Shown piece after piece: positions 9,130 through 15,316 of a stretch of 21,058 nucleotides of DNA; position 1 is the stretch's first letter, and each line of letters begins with the position of its first letter. The notes under the pieces are model-generated. The model worked only from the letters and a program-made list of their open reading frames with translations, was not told where the DNA came from and did not search any database. Both the position numbers and the translations under genes were made by a program. Source of the DNA: Deinococcus marmoris DSM 12784 (GTDB taxonomy: Bacteria; Deinococcota; Deinococci; Deinococcales; Deinococcaceae); the NCBI RefSeq assembly GCF_000701405.1, contig NZ_JNIV01000078.1, positions 1 through 21,058 of the forward strand, given 5' to 3'.

Positions 9130-9908
9130 GTCTGGACCGTCATACCCAACTGGACGCCCGGTTGCGGGACGCCATGCGCGCCGACAGCCGCATCACGCAC
9201 GCGCTGGCCTACGGCAGTTTCACGCAGGGGACGGCGGACCGATTCAGCGATCTGGAATACTGGCTTTACCTCGCTCCAGACACTGAAGTTGATGCGCGTG
9301 AATGGCTTGGAAAACTCACGCCTGTTCTTCACGGTGTCGTCAACGAGTTCGGCGCGTTCAATGCGGTTCTGCCGGGGCTGCTGCGGGTGGAACTGCACGC
9401 CGTTCCGAACACGCGAATCGCCGGTCTGGACGACTGGGGCAACGAAAACCTCTTTCCTGGGCGGATGCTGGTCAAGGATTCGGACGGACGGCTGGCGGCA
9501 GCCCTGCAAAAGCTGACCGCGAAACCCTCACCCCAGCCAGAGGCACAGGCCACGCTGGACCGTCTGCTGAACTGGCTGGCCTTCGGGTTGAACGTGCTGG
9601 CGCGCGGCGAACGTATCCGGGCGCATGGCCTGCTGTGGTGGATTCAGGGCGGGTTGCTGAAGCTGGCCGCTCTCGAATCCGGCCAGACCGACTCTTTGCT
9701 CAATCCGGCGCGGCTGGCCGAACGGCGATTGGATGCAGAAACCCTGCGCCGTTACGCGGCCATCACGGGCGGTGTGGACGATCTGGAACAGGTTTACGCC
9801 AATGCCGTGGCCTGGACGCTGGAACTGGCCGAAAGTCTGGGCCTGACGGTGAACGCGGAGCTGGCTGGAGACTTGAAGGAACGGGCGAGGGTGGGCGGCT
9901 CTTCCTGA
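9126..9908 (+). CDS. Lincosamide nucleotidyltransferase (Lnu(F)/LinB)-like protein
   Basis: A 260-aa member of the polymerase-beta-like nucleotidyltransferases. Residues 28-44 contain AYGSFTQGTADRFSDLE, a GSx10DxE motif with Gly30, Ser31, Asp42 and Glu44 as metal-binding and catalytic residues. After it come VNEFGAFNAVL, LLRVELHAVP and LLNWLAFGLNVLARGE, which resemble Lnu(F)/Lnu(B)-type lincosamide nucleotidylyltransferases in order and spacing. Those enzymes add AMP to lincosamides. Whether this chromosomal relative confers resistance is unknown. It starts at GTG within the ridA-like stop and so is coupled to that gene. The composition matches its neighbours, so recent transfer is not indicated. 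Confidence 0.75.
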   Translation: MSLDRHTQLDARLRDAMRADSRITHALAYGSFTQGTADRFSDLEYWLYLAPDTEVDAREWLGKLTPVLHGVVNEFGAFNAVLPGLLRVELHAVPNTRIAGLDDWGNENLFPGRMLVKDSDGRLAAALQKLTAKPSPQPEAQATLDRLLNWLAFGLNVLARGERIRAHGLLWWIQGGLLKLAALESGQTDSLLNPARLAERRLDAETLRRYAAITGGVDDLEQVYANAVAWTLELAESLGLTVNAELAGDLKERARVGGSS

Positions 9909-9927
9909 CTGGTCGAGCTGTCTGGCT

Positions 9928-9998
9928 CATACGGATTCCTTCTCGCGTCCACTCAGATTTCCACCGTTTTCGCGAACAATTCAATCAGAGTCTGTATC
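9928..9998 (-). repeat. Short dispersed repeat, copy 2 (SNR/MITE-like)
   Basis: A 71-bp unit with imperfectly inverted ends: CATACGGATTCC at 9928-9939, and TTCAATCAGAGTCTGTATC at 9980-9998. The latter matches the reverse complement of 74-92 with two mismatches. It fills the 88-nt gap between the Lnu-like gene and the small minus-strand gene, and overlaps the latter's stop codon by 2 nt. Relation to Deinococcus small non-coding repeats is inferred from size, ends and location. Confidence 0.55.
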
Positions 9999-10191
9999 AG
10001 GCGATCAGGCGCGTCTGTACCGGGACCGAGTGCAGCGTCAGGAGCCGGTATCCGGCGCTGTCGTGGTGCAGGCGACCCGCACACAGCAGCCGCCACAGCG
10101 TCGGCAGATGGTACAACTCGCCGTCATCGCCCCAGGCCATGCCCTTCGGTTCCACAGCGACGAAATTCAGGGGGGCGTGACGTTCCTTCAT
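9997..10191 (-). CDS. Small conserved-looking protein of unknown function (64 aa)
   Basis: The frame is open to 10302, but ATG 10191 has GGAGGA four nt upstream and starts a well-composed sequence (MKERHAPLNFVAVEPKGMAW, then DDGELYHLPTLWRLLCAGRL). The mix of charged and aromatic residues reads like a real cytoplasmic protein, not a shadow frame, and nothing else codes on either strand here. It has no membrane segment, signal peptide or metal motif, and I know no function for it. Convergent with the Lnu-like gene, divergent from the aldo/keto reductase. Confidence 0.6.
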   Translation of the reverse strand: MKERHAPLNFVAVEPKGMAWGDDGELYHLPTLWRLLCAGRLHHDSAGYRLLTLHSVPVQTRLIA

Positions 10192-10367
10192 GAAGTCCTC
10201 CGCTCCGCCTGCGCGGAGAAATGAGTGGCGTCTTGAGCTGATGCCCATTATGCTCACATCATCTTTCGGAAATCTGACGCTTGAAGGTGCTGTCAGGGAC
10301 ACGCTTTCTGTGCCCTCTAAGAGCGGGGCCAGACACCACGGTTGCCACGGGACGGCTCTGGGTCAAC

Positions 10368-10373
10368 CATACT
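10368..10373 (+). promoter_or_regulatory. Degenerate leaderless -10 box for the aldo/keto reductase
   Basis: CATACT ends 5 nt before ATG 10379 and no SD is visible, so a leaderless start is plausible. The first base departs from TANNNT, making this the weakest of the set. Confidence 0.3.
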
Positions 10374-10378
10374 GACTC

Positions 10379-11320
10379 ATGCCGATTCCCCCTTCCAACA
10401 CGCCCCGCCTGGGCCTGGGTCTGGCCGCGCTGGGACGGCCCGGCTACATCAACCTGGGCCACGGCGAGGATCTGGAAAACAAGACGGTGGACGCCATGCG
10501 GCAGCACGCCTGGACGGTGCTGGACGCCGCCTGGGCCGCTGGCCTGCGCTCTTTCGATGCCGCCCGCAGTTACGGACGCGCCGAGGAGTTTCTGGGCGGC
10601 TGGCTGCGGGAGCGTGGACATACGGCGACAGTGGGCAGCAAGTGGGGCTACACCTACGTGGCCGACTGGCGCACGGACGCCGACACGCACGAGGTCAAGA
10701 GCCACGATCTGGACACGCTGGACCGGCAATGGCCCGAAACCCTGGCAAGCCTGGGCCGCAGACCGGACCTCTACCTGATCCACTCCGCGACGCTGGCTAC
10801 AGGCGTGCTGGAGGACAGGCGGGTGCTGGCGCGACTGGCCGAACTGGGGGCGGTGGGCCTGCGCGTGGGCCTGTCTACCAGCGGGCCGGGGCAGGCCGAC
10901 ACCTTGCGACGGGCGCTGGCGGTCACGTTAGACGGCGTGAATCCATTCAGCGCCGTTCAGGCCACCTGGAACCTGCTGGAACCATCGGCGGGAGCGGCGC
11001 TGGCGGAGGCGCACGCGGCAGGCTGGACGGTGGTGGTCAAGGAGGCGGTGGCCAATGGACGGCTGACCGGACGCGGACAGATTCCACCCGCTCTGGCCAG
11101 GGTCTGCCGTGAATTGAACGCCAGTCCCGATGCCGTGGCGCTGGCCGCCGCTCTCGCGCAGCCGTGGGCCGATGTGGTGCTGAGCGGGGCGACGACGGTG
11201 GAGCAGCTTGAGAGCAATCTGCGGGCGCTGGAACTGAAATCTGATTTCTCCGCGCTGGCTGACCTGTCCGAGTCGCCGGGGGACTACTGGCAGACGCGGG
11301 CAGAGATGGCCTGGAACTGA
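10379..11320 (+). CDS. Aldo/keto reductase family oxidoreductase
   Basis: An NADPH-dependent TIM-barrel reductase of 313 aa. The catalytic tetrad is in place: Asp60 and Tyr65 in FDAARSYGRAEEFLG, Lys88 in VGSKWGY, and His135 in LYLIHSA. The C-terminal cofactor region reads VVLSGATTVEQLESNL, the family's usual phosphate-binding segment. It lacks long insertions. The carbonyl substrate cannot be predicted. The gene stands alone: its stop is 1 nt from the stop of the convergent MNT-HepT gene, and its 187-nt upstream region separates it from the 64-aa minus-strand gene. Confidence 0.92.
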   Translation: MPIPPSNTPRLGLGLAALGRPGYINLGHGEDLENKTVDAMRQHAWTVLDAAWAAGLRSFDAARSYGRAEEFLGGWLRERGHTATVGSKWGYTYVADWRTDADTHEVKSHDLDTLDRQWPETLASLGRRPDLYLIHSATLATGVLEDRRVLARLAELGAVGLRVGLSTSGPGQADTLRRALAVTLDGVNPFSAVQATWNLLEPSAGAALAEAHAAGWTVVVKEAVANGRLTGRGQIPPALARVCRELNASPDAVALAAALAQPWADVVLSGATTVEQLESNLRALELKSDFSALADLSESPGDYWQTRAEMAWN

Positions 11321-11321
11321 G

Positions 11322-12029
11322 CTATTCCTCTCCCCCACTCGCCAGTTCCTGCAAGGCGGGGCGGATGTTGACCAGTTCCGAAGTCGCCGTGTGCCACACC
11401 AGCACCGGATCGATGCCGAAATAATCGTGCGATACCAGATTGCGGATGTCGCGCAGGTAGGCCCACGGCACCTGTGGATTGCGGTCCTCCACGCTCTGGG
11501 GGATGAATTTGGTGGTCTCGCCCAGCCGCGCGAGATTCCGCAGCACGGCGTCGCGGGTCAATTCATCGGCCACGAAGCTGTCCAGCGTGTGGCCCTGCGT
11601 GTAGTCGCGCACGCGGTCCAGGGCGTCCAGCAGGTCATGCACGCGCCAAAGCCAGCGCTTGCGCCGGAAGGTGGTCTGCGGGTGGCGCGGCACGGACTGC
11701 ACGTCCACGGCGTCGCTCAGGATCTCGCGGCGCAGTTGCGGTTTCAGGCCGCCCTCGGTCAACACGTCGATGCGGCGGCGCAGGGTATCCTCGAACAGGT
11801 CCTTGACGTTCATCAGGTCCAGCAGACCCGCCTCGGTATCAAAATCCACCAGCAGGTCCACATCCGACAGGTCCGTGGCCTCGCCGCGCGCCACCGAACC
11901 GAAAATCCGCACGCGGGACGCGCCCATCCGCCGCCACTGGGGTTCCACGGAACGGATGATGCGGGCCACCTCTTGCAGACTGGTGTCGGGGCTGTACTGG
12001 CCAGACGGAGCGGGCGAGGGTTCATTCAC
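11322..12029 (-). CDS. Single-chain MNT nucleotidyltransferase-HepT (HEPN) fusion
   Basis: A 235-aa protein joining both halves of the MNT-HepT toxin-antitoxin system. Residues 35-110 are a minimal nucleotidyltransferase (MNT): RVRIFGSVARG, with Gly44/Ser45, ten residues, then Asp56-Val-Asp58 (exact GSx10DxD), and a third acidic residue at Asp88 in RRIDVL. Residues 124-230 are HepT/DUF86: KRWLWRVHDLLDALDRVRDY, LTRDAVLRNLARLGE, and DIRNLVSHDYFGID with the full RX4HXY motif (Arg196, His201, Tyr203). In known two-gene systems HepT is an RNase and MNT silences it by AMPylating that Tyr. Here antitoxin and toxin are one chain. GTG 12029 is chosen because TATCTT lies 6 nt upstream. The longer frame to 12077 is not protein-like. 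Confidence 0.9.
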   Translation of the reverse strand: MNEPSPAPSGQYSPDTSLQEVARIIRSVEPQWRRMGASRVRIFGSVARGEATDLSDVDLLVDFDTEAGLLDLMNVKDLFEDTLRRRIDVLTEGGLKPQLRREILSDAVDVQSVPRHPQTTFRRKRWLWRVHDLLDALDRVRDYTQGHTLDSFVADELTRDAVLRNLARLGETTKFIPQSVEDRNPQVPWAYLRDIRNLVSHDYFGIDPVLVWHTATSELVNIRPALQELASGGEE

Positions 12030-12035
12030 CCCCCG

Positions 12036-12041
12036 AAGATA
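12036..12041 (-). promoter_or_regulatory. Leaderless -10 box for the MNT-HepT fusion
   Basis: TATCTT, then 6 nt, then GTG 12029 on the minus strand. The six-nt spacer is G-rich (CGGGGG) but too close to serve as a normal SD. Confidence 0.5.
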
Positions 12042-12078
12042 ACGGCTGAGCCAGCGGCACAGGCATAGGCGGCTCACG

Positions 12079-12107
12079 CACAGGTAGCCCAGACACAGGT
12101 GGCCCAG
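12079..12107. repeat. Short direct repeats in the divergent promoter region
   Basis: CACAGGTAGCCCAG (12079-12092) and CACAGGTGGCCCAG (12094-12107) differ at one base and recur with a 15-nt period. A degenerate third unit (CACAGGCATAGG) begins near 12058. They lie in the 95-nt gap between the divergent MNT-HepT and acpS genes, so they could be regulator sites or simple duplications. Confidence 0.6.
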
Positions 12108-12111
12108 GCAC

Positions 12112-12117
12112 TAGCAT
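12112..12117 (+). promoter_or_regulatory. Leaderless -10 box for acpS
   Basis: TAGCAT followed by 7 nt and ATG 12125. Confidence 0.45.
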
Positions 12118-12124
12118 CACGGGC

Positions 12125-12508
12125 ATGATCGTCGCCGTGGGCCATGACCTGATCGAAATCTCGCGTATCCGCAGGATGCTGGAGCGCGAGGGACCGCGTG
12201 CCGAGCGACTGTTCGCCCCCGAGGAGCTGGCCTACTGCGCCCGCCTGAGCGACCCGGCCCCCAGTCTGGCCGCCCGCTTTGCCGCCAAGGAAGCCTTTCA
12301 GAAGGTCTGGCCGCGCCCCCACGGCTGGCGCGACGTGTGGGTGGTCCGCACGCCCACGCCGGACGGTCCCTTTGGGTTCACGCGGCCCTTCCTGGCCTTC
12401 GCTCCCACAATCGAGGCCGAGATGCAGGAGCGCGGCTGGGTGGCCCACCTGACGCTGACGCACACCAAGGAACATGCCTCAGCAGTGGTGGTGCTGGAGG
12501 AACGCTAG
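12125..12508 (+). CDS. acpS: Holo-[acyl-carrier-protein] synthase
   Basis: AcpS transfers 4'-phosphopantetheine from CoA to the serine of apo-ACP, activating it for fatty acid synthesis in the cytoplasm. The 127-aa protein shows the two signature motifs: [10 protein letters not shown] with metal-binding Asp8, and [10 protein letters not shown] with Glu56 and Lys55. The closing segment [15 protein letters not shown] matches the family's 'SHt...A.A.v' strand. Length is normal. The stop codon TAG lies inside the putative -10 box of the next gene. Confidence 0.93.
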   Translation: MIVAVGHDLIEISRIRRMLEREGPRAERLFAPEELAYCARLSDPAPSLAARFAAKEAFQKVWPRPHGWRDVWVVRTPTPDGPFGFTRPFLAFAPTIEAEMQERGWVAHLTLTHTKEHASAVVVLEER

Positions 12509-12511
12509 GCT
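12506..12511 (+). promoter_or_regulatory. Leaderless -10 box for the HAD phosphatase
   Basis: TAGGCT, 7 nt before ATG 12519; its first three bases are the acpS stop codon. The HAD gene could therefore be transcribed separately from acpS. Confidence 0.45.
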
Positions 12512-12518
12512 GACCCCC

Positions 12519-13394
12519 ATGCCCACTGCCCTGATTGCCACCGATCTGGACGGCACGTTGCTGCGCCCGGACCTGAGCGTCAGCCCGCGCACCCGCCGGG
12601 CGCTGGACGCGGCGCGGGCGGCGGGGATTGTGGTGGTTCCAGTGACGGCCCGGCAGCCGCGTGGCGTTCAGCGGATTGCAGAGGCGGCGGGATTTACAGA
12701 GTGGGCTTTATGCAGTAATGGCTCTTACGGCGTTCATCTCACGACGGGCGAGGTGCTGTTCGGGGCGCATCTGGAAGTGGCAACGCAACGCGCTGTGGCC
12801 GGGGCGATGGCCGAACGCGTTCCTGGCGTGCTGTTCGTCAGCGTGCGGCAAGGCGGCGAGGTGTTCGTGGCGCAGACAGGTTACGCCGATATTGCCCATT
12901 TCGAGGACCACAAGCGCGAACCGGGCGAGATGGGGCGTCATCCGCTGGACGACGTGCTGGCCGAGCCGAGCCTGAAATTCATCATGCGGCACCCCGAACT
13001 GACCCCACGCGAACTGCTGGCCGAGTTGCGCGCCCTGAATCTGGGCGGCTACGCCGTGACCCACAGCGGCGCGCCGTTTCTGGAAGTGCTGGCCGAAGGG
13101 GTGAGCAAGGCGTGGGGACTGGCAAAATTGTGCGAGAAGCTGGGCATCGCCCAAAATGAAGTCCTGGCCTTCGGGGACGCCCCCAACGACGCCGAGATGC
13201 TCCAGTGGGCCGGACGCGGCGTGGCGATGGCAAACGCGGAAGCTGAGGCGCTGGCGGCGGCGGATGAAGTTACCCTCAGCAACACCGAGGACGGGGTGGC
13301 GGCGGTAATCGAGAGACTGCTTCATCTGGCCCCGCCCGCTGCCACAGCCTCCAGCCCAGCTTCCAGTTCAGCCTCCGGCCCGTCCGGCTCGTAG
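12519..13394 (+). CDS. HAD superfamily Cof-type phosphatase
   Basis: A 291-aa cytoplasmic haloacid-dehalogenase-like phosphatase of the Cof/IIB class, which dephosphorylates sugar or nucleotide phosphates, often FMN or sugar phosphates. All four motifs are present: ATDLDGTLL (nucleophile Asp9, Asp11), VTARQ (Thr43), GVSKAWGL (Lys197), and AFGDAPNDAEML (Asp220, Asp224). The cap between residues 80 and 185 has IIB size. ATG 12519 is chosen over an upstream in-frame ATG at 12474, because that lies in acpS and DLDGT should start near residue 9. The last 25 residues are a Pro/Ala/Ser tail encoded opposite the XRE gene's 3' end. The substrate is unknown. Confidence 0.9.
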   Translation: MPTALIATDLDGTLLRPDLSVSPRTRRALDAARAAGIVVVPVTARQPRGVQRIAEAAGFTEWALCSNGSYGVHLTTGEVLFGAHLEVATQRAVAGAMAERVPGVLFVSVRQGGEVFVAQTGYADIAHFEDHKREPGEMGRHPLDDVLAEPSLKFIMRHPELTPRELLAELRALNLGGYAVTHSGAPFLEVLAEGVSKAWGLAKLCEKLGIAQNEVLAFGDAPNDAEMLQWAGRGVAMANAEAEALAAADEVTLSNTEDGVAAVIERLLHLAPPAATASSPASSSASGPSGS

Positions 13395-13585
13395 TCCAGC
13401 AGCTCGCCGGGGGTACAGTCCAGCGCGGCGCACAGCGCGGCCAGCGTCTCGAAACGGACGCCCTTGACCTTGCCCGTCCGCAGCAGCGAAAGGTTGGCCT
13501 CGGTGATGCCGATCTCGGCGGCCAGATCCTTCCCCTTGCGTTTGCGCAGGGCCATCATCACGTCCAGCCGCACGACGATGGGCAT
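13322..13585 (-). CDS. XRE/YozG-like helix-turn-helix regulator
   Basis: An 87-aa DNA-binding protein of the small YozG/Cro type. The helix-turn-helix spans about residues 17-45 (GKDLAAEIGITEANLSLLRT), followed by VRFETLAALCAALDCTPGELLDY, the standard end of this HTH family. An Ala/Glu-rich tail follows. It starts in a TGATG overlap with the DUF2975 gene upstream, and this pair (membrane protein plus small HTH) is a recurrent arrangement in many bacteria. It is likely to autoregulate through the inverted repeat at 14252-14270. Its 3' 73 bp overlap the convergent HAD gene. Confidence 0.9.
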   Translation of the reverse strand: MPIVVRLDVMMALRKRKGKDLAAEIGITEANLSLLRTGKVKGVRFETLAALCAALDCTPGELLDYEPDGPEAELEAGLEAVAAGGAR

Positions 13586-14235
13586 CAGATGAAGCTGTCG
13601 TTCTCGGCCCTGAGAACATCGGCATTCCGCAGCGCTTCACCCAGCAGATCGGCCACCACGATCAACAGGCCGCCCAGCACGCCCAGCGCCATCACGGATG
13701 GGTTGAGCGTCAGATCAAAGCCGCCCTGCGCCTCCAGCCAGCGTGCCAGCGTGGGCACGATGACCACCGAGAGGGCCGCACTCAGCAGCAATGACCCGCC
13801 GATTCGCCGCAGCAACTGAACCACACCGCCGTCCTGAACCCCAGCCTCCTGGACCCCACTGTCTTGCCACTGTCCGGCCCCCAGCCGCTGGAAAAAGGTG
13901 TGGGTAGCCCAGATGGCCGCCGCCAGAACCAACGCCGGAGTCGCCAGCAGCGCCCGCAGGCTCAGCCACTGTAAAAACTCCCACAGCGGCACGTCGGTGG
14001 TCCGGCTGGCTCCTGCCTCGCGCCAAACCGGAACCTGCGCCAGCAGGGGTTTCAGGAAATCGGAGAAGACGATGCCGACAACGACGGCACAGAACAGGTA
14101 CACCGACGCGGCAGCCAGCCACCTGGCCCGGAGGCCCACCCGCCGCCTGATCTCTCGCCCCTTCAACTCCAGTCTTTCCAACTCCGGGCCGTTCGACTTC
14201 AAGTCGTCTACCTTCAGTGTCTGCGGGTTCTTCAT
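13585..14235 (-). CDS. DUF2975 family membrane protein
   Basis: A 216-aa four-helix membrane protein. The segments are about residues 39-58, 93-112, 146-163 and 181-198, with a hydrophilic N-terminus and a loop at 119-140 containing a repeated GVQEAGVQDGGV. The ending LLGEALRNADVLRAENDSFI is the typical DUF2975 C-terminus. Members are usually paired with a small XRE regulator, as here; their function is unknown. ATG 14235 is preferred as the only start near the conserved region, although no SD is visible. The open frame upstream (to 14703) is antisense to another gene. Confidence 0.8.
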   Translation of the reverse strand: MKNPQTLKVDDLKSNGPELERLELKGREIRRRVGLRARWLAAASVYLFCAVVVGIVFSDFLKPLLAQVPVWREAGASRTTDVPLWEFLQWLSLRALLATPALVLAAAIWATHTFFQRLGAGQWQDSGVQEAGVQDGGVVQLLRRIGGSLLLSAALSVVIVPTLARWLEAQGGFDLTLNPSVMALGVLGGLLIVVADLLGEALRNADVLRAENDSFI

Positions 14236-14251
14236 GATAAAACAACAATAC

Positions 14252-14270
14252 ATTATTGCTCGACAATAAT
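14252..14270. promoter_or_regulatory. Perfect AT-rich inverted repeat, candidate operator
   Basis: ATTATTG (14252-14258) and CAATAAT (14264-14270) are exact inverted arms around a 5-nt CTCGA spacer. The site is 17 nt upstream of the DUF2975 start codon and 69 nt upstream of the divergent secreted-protein gene. It is strikingly AT-rich in a GC-rich region. A role as operator for the XRE protein of the same operon is inference. Confidence 0.6.
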
Positions 14271-14327
14271 CTAGAGGTGACAGGGAGAATCGTCGTGCAT
14301 CTGACAACCTCACCGATTCGGGCCGTG

Positions 14328-14333
14328 TACGCT
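14328..14333 (+). promoter_or_regulatory. Leaderless -10 box for the small secreted protein
   Basis: TACGCT followed by 5 nt and ATG 14339; no SD. Confidence 0.45.
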
Positions 14334-14338
14334 TAGGC

Positions 14339-14839
14339 ATGAACGCCAATGTGCCGATGAAAGGGTTGACGGTGGCCCTCGCCTTGCTGGTCCTGAATCC
14401 GTCGGCGCTGGCACAGGGCACCCCTGCGGCCCCGGCCAAGCCAGCGGTCACCTCCCCCGCCCGCACCCCTGCCGAGCAGGCCGCATTCACGCGTGGGCGG
14501 GCGCTGATGACTGAATTTCTGGCGCTCAGGGTGGGACGGCTGTGGACCACCTTCGCGCCGGACGTGCAGGCCCAGTACGGCACGCTGGACGGCTTCACGG
14601 CCTTCCGCAAAACGGGCATCGAGCAGTACGGCAAGGAAACCAGGCTGGTGCGCGAACGGACCTTCATGCAGGGCGGCGAGGCGGTGTATGTCCGCAGCTC
14701 CATCTACGAGAAGTACCCCGATCAGGTCTGGGCCTTCGTGATGGGTTTCACGGGCCAGAAAGTCACCTCTTTTGGCGTGCTGCTGGAAGACGAGCGCACG
14801 AACGATCCGGTGGCGCTGAACAGATCATTGCGCCGCTGA
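14339..14839 (+). CDS. Small secreted protein of unknown function
   Basis: A 166-aa protein with a signal peptide (residues 1-25, ending SALAQ) and an Ala/Pro linker to about residue 44. A single globular domain follows: ALMTEFLALRVGRLWTTFAP, then YGTLDGFTAFRKTGIEQYG, and a beta-rich end. The pattern of a helical start followed by strands is reminiscent of small NTF2-like or DUF3887-type domains, but this is a visual impression only. It is divergent from the DUF2975-XRE pair and its stop lies 9 nt from that of the convergent lipoprotein gene. Confidence 0.75.
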   Translation: MNANVPMKGLTVALALLVLNPSALAQGTPAAPAKPAVTSPARTPAEQAAFTRGRALMTEFLALRVGRLWTTFAPDVQAQYGTLDGFTAFRKTGIEQYGKETRLVRERTFMQGGEAVYVRSSIYEKYPDQVWAFVMGFTGQKVTSFGVLLEDERTNDPVALNRSLRR

Positions 14840-14848
14840 GCGCCCGCC

Positions 14849-15259
14849 CTACGGCCCACTCTGCTGTGCCAGCACCTGCCCGTCCCCGTTGGTCACCGTG
14901 AAGGTGTACCCCTGGGCCTCCAGCTTTTGCCACCCCACGCGCTGGCCCTCGCAGGCGTCGGGCAGGTCAACCTGAGACGGCGTGGGGTAGCGGCTTCCAA
15001 CGCTTCCCTGCCGGAACAGTTCCAGCGCGCGGGCCAGGGCAATGGCGCAGTTCTGGGCGGCGGCGCGGGCGGTCACGTCGTCTGCATTGGCCACGCCGCC
15101 CTCACGCTGTCCGGCTTTCAGTTCGGCGACCTCGGTTTCCAGCGTGCCGATGCGCGCGCTGAGGGCCGCGATCTGCTGCGCGGCCTGTGGGTCCGGCTGC
15201 GGGCGCTGGCAGGCACCCAGGAGCAGCAGGGGCACGAGGGGAAAAAGGCCGACTTTCAT
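14849..15259 (-). CDS. Small coiled-coil lipoprotein
   Basis: A 136-aa predicted lipoprotein. ATG 15259 begins a short signal with the lipobox LLLLGAC, so Cys would be near residue 17 and lipid-modified. A QQIAALSARIGTLETEVAEL heptad region near residues 28-47 should form a coiled coil. The C-terminal part (about 65-136, with a Cys pair at NCAIALA and PDACEG) ends in short strands (YTFTVTNGDGQVLAQ). This Lpp-like helix plus small domain suggests an envelope or oligomer role, but no family is recognised. The start is fixed by TAGCGT 7 nt upstream, not by the longer frame. Confidence 0.75.
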   Translation of the reverse strand: MKVGLFPLVPLLLLGACQRPQPDPQAAQQIAALSARIGTLETEVAELKAGQREGGVANADDVTARAAAQNCAIALARALELFRQGSVGSRYPTPSQVDLPDACEGQRVGWQKLEAQGYTFTVTNGDGQVLAQQSGP

Positions 15260-15266
15260 GCCGGAC

Positions 15267-15272
15267 ACGCTA
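15267..15272 (-). promoter_or_regulatory. Leaderless -10 box for the lipoprotein gene
   Basis: TAGCGT on the minus strand, 7 nt before ATG 15259; it lies in the palindrome ACGCTAGCGT. Confidence 0.45.
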
Positions 15273-15316
15273 GCGTCTGCCACGCAGAAGGGCGTGAATG
15301 CCCCCTGTGAAGTCCC

